A stretch of 11,893 nt of DNA, from NCBI GenBank assembly GCA_005789325.1, contig SXYE01000087.1:1-11893 (forward strand). Direction: 5' to 3'. A program made the translations under genes and the position numbers. This DNA comes from Actinomycetota bacterium. GTDB lineage: Bacteria; Actinomycetota; Actinomycetes; S36-B12; UBA5976. Positions 6,714-11,893 of the stretch are shown piece after piece. How positions within the stretch are numbered: the first letter of the stretch is position 1; each line of letters begins with the position of its first letter. The notes beneath the pieces were generated by a model that was given only the letters and a program-made list of their open reading frames with translations, made no database searches and was not told the DNA's origin.

Positions 6714-8564
6714 GTGACCACTGAGATAAATCCCGCTGGTACAACTCCGCCTGAACTAATAAGAAATTTTTGCATTATTGCTCACATTGATCATGGTAAA
6801 TCTACTTTGGCTGATCGAATGTTACAAATCACAGGCGTGGTTGAAGAACGAAATATGCGCGCACAATATTTGGATCGAATGGATATTGAGCGTGAACGTG
6901 GCATCACAATCAAATCCCAAGCAGTGCGATTGCCCTGGGTTGGTTTAGACAAAAAGAATTACATTCTTAATTTAATTGATACTCCCGGCCATGTTGATTT
7001 CACGTATGAAGTTAGTCGCTCACTTGAAGCTTGCGAAGGAACAATTCTTTTAGTTGACGCAGCACAAGGAATTGAAGCCCAAACTTTAGCTAATCTTTAT
7101 CTTGCTCTTGAAAACGATATGACAATTATCCCTGTGTTGAACAAAATTGATTTACCGGCTGCTCAACCTGATAAATATGCAGCTGAACTTGCAAAGATTG
7201 TTGGTTGTAAACCAAGTGATGTTCTCAGAGTAAGTGCAAAGACTGGACAAGGCGTTAGAGAACTTTTGGACCTAGTAGTTGTGGAGGTTCCTGCGCCAAT
7301 TGGTGTAGCAGATGCGCCTGCTCGGGCAATGATTTTTGATTCCGTATATGACACATACAGAGGTGTTGTTACCTACGTAAGAGTTATTGATGGCAAATTA
7401 ACGCCCAGAGAAAAAATCAAAATGATGTCATCTGGGGCAACCCATGAACTATTAGACATAGGTGTTATTTCTCCGGAACCTAAATCCACTAAAGGCTTAG
7501 GCGTTGGAGAAGTTGGATATTTAATTACTGGTGTTAAAGATGTTAGACAATCTCGTGTCGGTGACACAATTACAGACGCAATAAAGCCCGCTACAAAAGC
7601 TTTAGCAGGTTTCAAAGATCCAAAGCCAATGGTTTTTGCTGGACTTTTTCCAATTGATGGAAGTGATTACCCACTTTTAAGAGATGCGCTGGACAAGTTG
7701 CAGCTAAATGATGCAGCCCTTGTTTATGAACCGGAATCATCTGTGGCGTTAGGTTTTGGTTATAGATGTGGATTCTTAGGACTTCTTCACCTTGAAATTG
7801 TTAGAGAAAGATTAGATAGAGAATTTAATTTAAGTTTGATTTCAACTGCTCCAAGTGTGGGATATCGAATCCTCATGGAGGATGGTCAAGAAATAGATAT
7901 CACAAATCCAAGTGAATTTCCAAGTGGAAAAGTTTCTGAAATTTATGAACCAATCGTGAAAGCAACAATTCTTACTCCAAGTGACTACATCGGGCCGGTT
8001 ATGGAACTTGCTCAGGAACGAAGAGGGCAAATGCACAACATGGACTATTTATCTGAAGATCGAGTTGAACTTCGATACACATTGCCACTTGCAGAAATTG
8101 TTTTTGATTTTTTTGATCAATTAAAATCTAAAACAAGAGGTTATGCCTCTTTTGATTATGAACCATCAGGAGAACAAGTAGCAGATCTTGTAAAAGTTGA
8201 TATTTTGCTTCATGGAGATCCTGTGGATGCATTTTCATCCATCGTTCACAAAGATAAAGCTTACGCCTATGGTGTTGAAATGACAGGAAGATTGAAAGAG
8301 TTAATTCCAAGACAGCAATTTGAAGTTCCAATTCAAGCAGCAATTGGAGCACGAATTATTGCAAGAGAATCAATTAGAGCAATAAGAAAAGACGTTTTAG
8401 CAAAATGCTATGGAGGTGATATTAGCCGTAAGCGTAAATTACTAGAAAAACAAAAAGAGGGAAAGAAGAGAATGAAAATGGTGGGACGAGTCGAAGTCCC
8501 TCAAGAAGCGTTCGTTGCTGCTTTGCAAACAAACACTGACCCTGCTTCAAAAGATAAGAAATAA
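6714..8564 (+). CDS. lepA: Elongation factor 4 (LepA), ribosomal back-translocase GTPase
   Basis: A translational GTPase related to EF-G that acts on stalled or wrongly translocated ribosomes. The 616 residues carry all G motifs: AHIDHGKS (23-30), RGIT (62-65), DTPGH (89-93), NKID (143-146) and SAK (174-176). Domain II and the EF-G III/V-like domains follow, then the LepA-specific C-terminal domain with GGDISRKRKLLEKQKEGKKR and KMVGRVEVPQEAF, which rules out EF-G, TypA and similar GTPases. The GTG start at 6714 leaves a short variable leader ahead of the conserved LIRNFCIIAHIDHGKS. A purine stretch AGAGGAAAG (6688-6696) sits about 17 bases upstream, too far for an ideal ribosome site. The gene diverges from rpsT and is separated from hemW by 123 bp. 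Confidence 0.96.
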   Translation: MTTEINPAGTTPPELIRNFCIIAHIDHGKSTLADRMLQITGVVEERNMRAQYLDRMDIERERGITIKSQAVRLPWVGLDKKNYILNLIDTPGHVDFTYEVSRSLEACEGTILLVDAAQGIEAQTLANLYLALENDMTIIPVLNKIDLPAAQPDKYAAELAKIVGCKPSDVLRVSAKTGQGVRELLDLVVVEVPAPIGVADAPARAMIFDSVYDTYRGVVTYVRVIDGKLTPREKIKMMSSGATHELLDIGVISPEPKSTKGLGVGEVGYLITGVKDVRQSRVGDTITDAIKPATKALAGFKDPKPMVFAGLFPIDGSDYPLLRDALDKLQLNDAALVYEPESSVALGFGYRCGFLGLLHLEIVRERLDREFNLSLISTAPSVGYRILMEDGQEIDITNPSEFPSGKVSEIYEPIVKATILTPSDYIGPVMELAQERRGQMHNMDYLSEDRVELRYTLPLAEIVFDFFDQLKSKTRGYASFDYEPSGEQVADLVKVDILLHGDPVDAFSSIVHKDKAYAYGVEMTGRLKELIPRQQFEVPIQAAIGARIIARESIRAIRKDVLAKCYGGDISRKRKLLEKQKEGKKRMKMVGRVEVPQEAFVAALQTNTDPASKDKK

Positions 8565-8631
8565 TCAAAGTTAAGCCTTGAATAAGTGATGATAGTTTCA
8601 AAAACACAACATAAGAGTTAAAAAGCACTTC

Positions 8632-8649
8632 ATACTTATTAGTAAGTAT
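8632..8649. promoter_or_regulatory. Perfect palindrome upstream of hemW, possible operator
   Basis: ATACTTATTAGTAAGTAT has 7-bp arms (ATACTTA/TAAGTAT) around TTAG and lies 38 bp before the hemW start. No T tract follows it in the rightward direction, so it does not look like a lepA terminator. The TACTnA...TnAGTA layout resembles operators of TetR-family repressors; that assignment is inference from shape only. The remainder of the lepA-hemW gap (8565-8631, 8650-8687) shows no other clear feature apart from the hemW ribosome site. Confidence 0.4.
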
Positions 8650-8687
8650 CATGGTGTCCATACGCAATATTTAAGATTAGGGAATAA

Positions 8688-9875
8688 ATGGCTGCACTAC
8701 CTGAGGGAAGTCCAGCACCCCTTGATGGAAATCTAACGAACTTATTTGATCTAGTAAACAAACCATTTTCTTTGTATGTTCACGTGCCATATTGCTCAAA
8801 AAGATGCGGGTACTGTGACTTCAATACCTACACACCTTCTGAATTAGATCGCGAAGATCAAATTGAAAGCTGGCTTAATTCAGCAGTAAAAGAAATAGAA
8901 CTGGCCAGAAGAGTGCTCAAAGAAGAATTAACTATAGATACTATTTTCTTCGGTGGGGGAACACCATCCTTGTTAGATTCAAATACTGTTGATAATTTCA
9001 TTCAAAGTGTAAAAAGTAATTTTAAATTAAAACCTGGGCTTGAAATAACAATAGAAGCAAATCCTGACTCGATTACTGAAGAAAAATCTCAACGATGGCT
9101 AAATTCTGGTATCAATAGGGTCTCAATTGGGATGCAAAGTTCAACAAAGGAAGTGTTAAAGAAATTAGATCGAACACATAATCCAGATAATGTTTCCCAT
9201 TCTGTAGACATATTAAAGAAAAGCGGATTCGATAATTTCAGTCTTGACTTAATTTATGGAACTCCTGGAGAAAGTTTGAGCGACTGGGAAAATAGTTTGA
9301 AAGATGCTATTGCACTAAATCCACCTCACATTTCTGCATACTCTCTGGTGATTGAACCTGGAACCAAGATGGGTGCCCAATTAAACAGAGGCGAAATTAG
9401 TCAAGTAAATGATGATGAGGTGGCTGATAAATACCAATTAGCTGACGAAATGCTTAACAAAAACAATTATTCTTGGTATGAAATATCTAACTGGGCAAAA
9501 AGAGATAAAGAATGTAAACACAATCTTAATTATTGGTTGGGGAATAATTGGTGGGGAATTGGTCCAGGAGCTCATTCTCACGTCAATGGAGTTCGATGGT
9601 GGAACCATAAATTGCCTAAAGTGTGGCGAGAACTTTTAGAAAAACAAAACAGTCCAGCACTGGCAAGAGAAGTCTTATCAGAAGATCAAATAAAAAGTGA
9701 ACAAATAATGCTGTTGAGTAGATTAAGAACTGGTTTAGGAAATCATGAATTAGATGAAAACAGGATAGAAAACTTAATTGCAAACCAATTAGCAACTTTG
9801 GATGCAAACAAGATCGTTCTTACCCTCAAGGGTCGATTACTTGCTGATGAGGTTTTTAGACAATTAAGCGCTTAG
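8688..9875 (+). CDS. hemW: HemW, radical SAM heme chaperone (HemN-like)
   Basis: A radical SAM protein that binds heme and is thought to deliver it to membrane hemoproteins. It was long annotated as oxygen-independent coproporphyrinogen III oxidase. The 395 residues start with PFSLYVHVPYC; the cluster motif Cx3Cx2C is at Cys36, Cys40 and Cys43, and Phe45 replaces the extra cysteine of true HemN, which marks HemW. GGGTP (89-93) is the SAM-binding stretch. HNLNYW (278-283) matches the HNxxY heme-binding motif of HemW, followed by GIGPGAHS. A HemN C-terminal domain closes the protein. ATG 8688 has a clear ribosome site, AGGGA at 8679-8683, one of the few good ones here. It sits between lepA and hrcA, its usual place in Actinobacteria and Firmicutes. 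Confidence 0.94.
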   Translation: MAALPEGSPAPLDGNLTNLFDLVNKPFSLYVHVPYCSKRCGYCDFNTYTPSELDREDQIESWLNSAVKEIELARRVLKEELTIDTIFFGGGTPSLLDSNTVDNFIQSVKSNFKLKPGLEITIEANPDSITEEKSQRWLNSGINRVSIGMQSSTKEVLKKLDRTHNPDNVSHSVDILKKSGFDNFSLDLIYGTPGESLSDWENSLKDAIALNPPHISAYSLVIEPGTKMGAQLNRGEISQVNDDEVADKYQLADEMLNKNNYSWYEISNWAKRDKECKHNLNYWLGNNWWGIGPGAHSHVNGVRWWNHKLPKVWRELLEKQNSPALAREVLSEDQIKSEQIMLLSRLRTGLGNHELDENRIENLIANQLATLDANKIVLTLKGRLLADEVFRQLSA

Positions 9876-9910
9876 GTTCTTGGTGAATCTAGATGTATTT
9901 TCAGCAGAAA

Positions 9911-9939
9911 TTATGAGTTGAGTTCGCCGTTTCTTTAAT
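9911..9939 (+). promoter_or_regulatory. Candidate hrcA-dnaJ promoter
   Basis: TTATGA (9911-9916) and TTTAAT (9934-9939) are spaced 17 bp and lie just ahead of the CIRCE operator, the normal arrangement for HrcA repression. The -10 matches TATAAT at five of six positions, but the -35 is poor (three of six). An alternative -10, TAATCT (9947-9952), overlaps the left CIRCE arm. The rest of the gap after hemW (9876-9910) holds nothing I can identify. Confidence 0.25.
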
Positions 9940-9950
9940 GAGCAAGTAAT

Positions 9951-9977
9951 CTAGCACTTAGGGTATTTGAGTGCTAA
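9951..9977. promoter_or_regulatory. CIRCE operator, HrcA binding site
   Basis: CTAGCACTT, a 9-bp spacer, then GAGTGCTAA. The known consensus is TTAGCACTC-N9-GAGTGCTAA: the right arm is perfect, and the left arm differs at its first and last bases. Exact spacing and position 25 bp upstream of the hrcA ATG make this a confident call. HrcA binds CIRCE and blocks transcription of heat-shock genes until misfolded proteins titrate the chaperone that keeps HrcA active. Confidence 0.9.
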
Positions 9978-10002
9978 AGAAATGAAATGGTGATTGCAGA
10001 CA

Positions 10003-11016
10003 ATGGATGAGCGTAAGTTCGCTGTTTTAAGGGCAATTATTGAAGACTATGTTGCTACCCAAGAACCTATCGGCTCGAAAAGTATTGTCGAAAGACACCG
10101 TCTGAAAGTTTCTCCAGCAACTGTGAGAAACGAAATGGCTGTATTAGAAGATGAAGGTTACATAGTTCAACCTCATACAAGTGCCGGAAGAATTCCAACT
10201 GATAAAGGTTATAGAACATTCGTTAATCGCTTAAATGAAGTTCGAGCTCTATCAACAGCAGAAAGTAAAGCTATTACTCAAGTTCTTCAAGGTGCAGTTG
10301 ACTTAGATGACGTTATGCAAAAAACTGTAAAACTCTTGGCCCAATTAACAGGTCAAGTCTCAGTAATTCAATATCCAATACTCTCAAATTCTGTGGTTAA
10401 ACATATTGATTTAATTGCTGTAACAGACTCAAGAATTATGATTGTTTTAGTTGCAAACTCAGGAAGACTAGAGCAAGCAACGGTTGAACTACCAAAACCT
10501 TTAAGTTTGGATTCACTCGACGCATTGAGATTAAAACTAAAGTCGACTATTACTGATAAGAAATTCTCAGATGTTTCTACATTGATTTCTAACTTCTCCA
10601 AGACTGCAAATCCTGTAGAAGTCAAATCTGTGGAAGTCATTGTTGAGAAAGTAAATAACTTGGCAATGGAGTCTGGAGATCAAAAAGTAATGGTTGGTGG
10701 AGCAGGAAATCTTGCAAGACTTGATCCAGATTTTAGTAAAAATCTGTTACCTGTTTTGGATGAGATTGAAGAAAATGTTGTGGTATTAAAACTTCTAGGT
10801 GAAATGTCAAGTTCAGATGATATTTTTGTAAGAATTGGGCATGAAAATAAAGCCTCAAATTTGCACTCTGCATCAATTGTTGCAACGGGTTATTCAAGTG
10901 GTGACTCATTGTCAAAGTTAGGAATTGTTGGACCAACAAGAATGGATTATCCAGGAACTATGGCTGCGGTAGGTGCAGTTGCTAGATATCTGGGACGAAT
11001 TTTAGGAAATCATTAA
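10003..11016 (+). CDS. hrcA: HrcA, heat-inducible transcription repressor
   Basis: Repressor of class I heat-shock genes that binds the CIRCE operator as a dimer. The protein begins MDERKFAVLRAIIEDYVATQEPIGSK, matching actinobacterial HrcA, with an N-terminal winged helix (about 1-75, including VSPATVRNEMAVLEDEGYI and SAGRIPTDKGYR) and a C-terminal GAF-like dimerisation domain ending VGPTRMDYPGTMAAVGAVARYLG. With ATG 10003 it has 337 residues, normal for the family. A TTG at 9994 would add three residues and cannot be excluded; neither has a strong ribosome site. The CIRCE site just upstream indicates autoregulation. The stop overlaps the dnaJ start by one base (TAATG), so the two form one operon. 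Confidence 0.95.
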   Translation: MDERKFAVLRAIIEDYVATQEPIGSKSIVERHRLKVSPATVRNEMAVLEDEGYIVQPHTSAGRIPTDKGYRTFVNRLNEVRALSTAESKAITQVLQGAVDLDDVMQKTVKLLAQLTGQVSVIQYPILSNSVVKHIDLIAVTDSRIMIVLVANSGRLEQATVELPKPLSLDSLDALRLKLKSTITDKKFSDVSTLISNFSKTANPVEVKSVEVIVEKVNNLAMESGDQKVMVGGAGNLARLDPDFSKNLLPVLDEIEENVVVLKLLGEMSSSDDIFVRIGHENKASNLHSASIVATGYSSGDSLSKLGIVGPTRMDYPGTMAAVGAVARYLGRILGNH

Positions 11017-11893
11017 TGGCAAACGATTTTTATGATGTTCTAGGAGTCGATAGTGAAGCAACTTCTGAAGAAATTAAAAAAGCGTATCGAAAACTTGCGC
11101 GAGAATTACATCCTGATTTAAATCCAGATCCAGTAGCTGCAGAAAGATTTAAAGAAGTAACTGCAGCATATGAAACTTTAAGTGATGATCAGAAAAGAAG
11201 AATGTATGATTTAGGTTTTTCTGGCAATGGACCTTCTGCTGGAGGCTTTGGATTTGGTGGATTAGGCGATTTTGTTGACGCGTTTTTTGGCTCAACACAA
11301 CAAAGAGGACCTCGTTCCAGAACAAGGCGTGGTCAAGATGCGTTAATCAGATTAGAAATTGACTTAATGGATGCATTCACCGGGTTGAATAAGGATCTAA
11401 CTGTTGAAACTGCAGTTGTTTGCAACGTCTGTAATGGATCATGTTGCGCGCCAGGAACTACACCCACAGTTTGTTCAATGTGTAGGGGTAGAGGAGATGT
11501 GCAAGCGGTTCAAAGATCATTACTTGGACAAGTTGTGTCTAGTCGTCCATGTCCACAATGTTCAGGTTTTGGAACTGTATTACCCAGTCCATGTTCAGAA
11601 TGTGCAGGTGAAGGAAGAGTTAGAACCCGTGCCACTTTGAATGCACAAATTCCTGCAGGAGTTGATACAGGAACAAGAGTTCAATTAGTCGGCAGGGGTG
11701 AAGTTGGTCCAGGTGGCGGAGATGCTGGAGATTTGTATTTAGAAATAGTTGTTAAGCAACATAAATCATTACATAGAGTTGGTGATGATTTACAAAGTAT
11801 CGTGACAATTCCAATGAGTGCAGCTGCACTTGGAACTACTTTTGAATTTAAGACTCTTGATGCTGCAGAGCAAATTACTGTCAAATCTGGAAC
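11016..11893 (+). CDS. dnaJ: DnaJ chaperone (DnaJ2 type), 3'-truncated by the window edge
   Basis: Co-chaperone that stimulates DnaK ATPase and delivers unfolded clients. It begins MANDFYDVLGVDSEATSEEIKK, with the essential HPD at residues 32-34. After the J domain comes a short Gly/Phe region (about 70-85) and a zinc domain with four CxxC knuckles, the first being CNVC (136-139), then the start of the C-terminal substrate domain (IPAGVDTGTRVQL). The frame is open through base 11893, 292 complete codons of a usual 370-380. The ATG overlaps the hrcA stop (TAATG), and AGGAAA at 11004-11009 is a good ribosome site 6 bases upstream. The hrcA-linked, short-G/F form is the DnaJ2 paralogue of Actinobacteria; a second dnaJ with dnaK-grpE elsewhere is expected. 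The first zinc motif has Cys143 where Gly is usual. Confidence 0.95.
   Translation, partial: MANDFYDVLGVDSEATSEEIKKAYRKLARELHPDLNPDPVAAERFKEVTAAYETLSDDQKRRMYDLGFSGNGPSAGGFGFGGLGDFVDAFFGSTQQRGPRSRTRRGQDALIRLEIDLMDAFTGLNKDLTVETAVVCNVCNGSCCAPGTTPTVCSMCRGRGDVQAVQRSLLGQVVSSRPCPQCSGFGTVLPSPCSECAGEGRVRTRATLNAQIPAGVDTGTRVQLVGRGEVGPGGGDAGDLYLEIVVKQHKSLHRVGDDLQSIVTIPMSAAALGTTFEFKTLDAAEQITVKSG

Noticed and set aside
8565..8581. TCAA...TTGA hairpin as a lepA terminator
   Set aside because: The stem is about 4 bp plus a mismatch, and no T tract follows.
8128..8667. Leftward open frames over the lepA end and the lepA-hemW gap
   Set aside because: They are low-complexity antisense translations (Leu/Gln/Phe-rich) of lepA codons, with no family resemblance.
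9994..9996. TTG as the hrcA start
   Set aside because: It adds only three residues; the ATG at 10003 fits the usual HrcA N-terminus better. It remains possible.
11404..11640. 78-residue rightward open frame within dnaJ
   Set aside because: It is the alternative frame of the DnaJ zinc domain; DnaJ itself is unmistakable in the other frame.

Overview
The window is a stretch of conserved bacterial core genome, read rightwards except for one gene: leuS (5' end missing) - comEA - comEC - holA - rpsT (leftward) - lepA - hemW - hrcA - dnaJ (3' end missing). This order is the one known from Actinobacteria. Three further points agree with that: the LeuRS sequence style around the signature loop, the short-G/F 'DnaJ2' type of DnaJ directly behind hrcA, and the use of GTG and TTG starts. 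The DNA is clearly AT-rich by eye, with many AAA, TTA and AAT codons. That is unusual for the phylum and points to a streamlined, low-GC lineage such as the freshwater acI group (Nanopelagicales) or a comparable planktonic actinobacterium. The phylum is well supported; the lineage is an inference.

Left part (1-6301): leuS charges tRNA-Leu. After a 74-bp gap with two DnaA-box-like 9-mers come comEA and comEC, overlapping by 10 bp. They encode the DNA receptor and the membrane channel for uptake of single-stranded DNA. holA, the clamp-loader delta subunit, follows 18 bp later, so comEA-comEC-holA is probably one operon. Middle (6276-6713): holA and rpsT converge with a single base between their stop codons and share a two-way terminator. 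rpsT and lepA then diverge from a 147-bp region with nested inverted repeats. Right part (6714-11893): lepA (EF4), a 123-bp gap with a perfect palindrome, hemW (radical SAM heme chaperone), then a CIRCE operator in front of hrcA-dnaJ. HrcA represses through CIRCE, so this is a self-regulated heat-shock operon, and dnaJ is translationally coupled to hrcA.

No gap between genes exceeds about 150 bp. I see no tRNA, rRNA, CRISPR array, insertion sequence or phage gene. All complete genes look intact and ordinary. No new multi-gene system is visible; the points worth a second look are small regulatory structures and a few residue changes.
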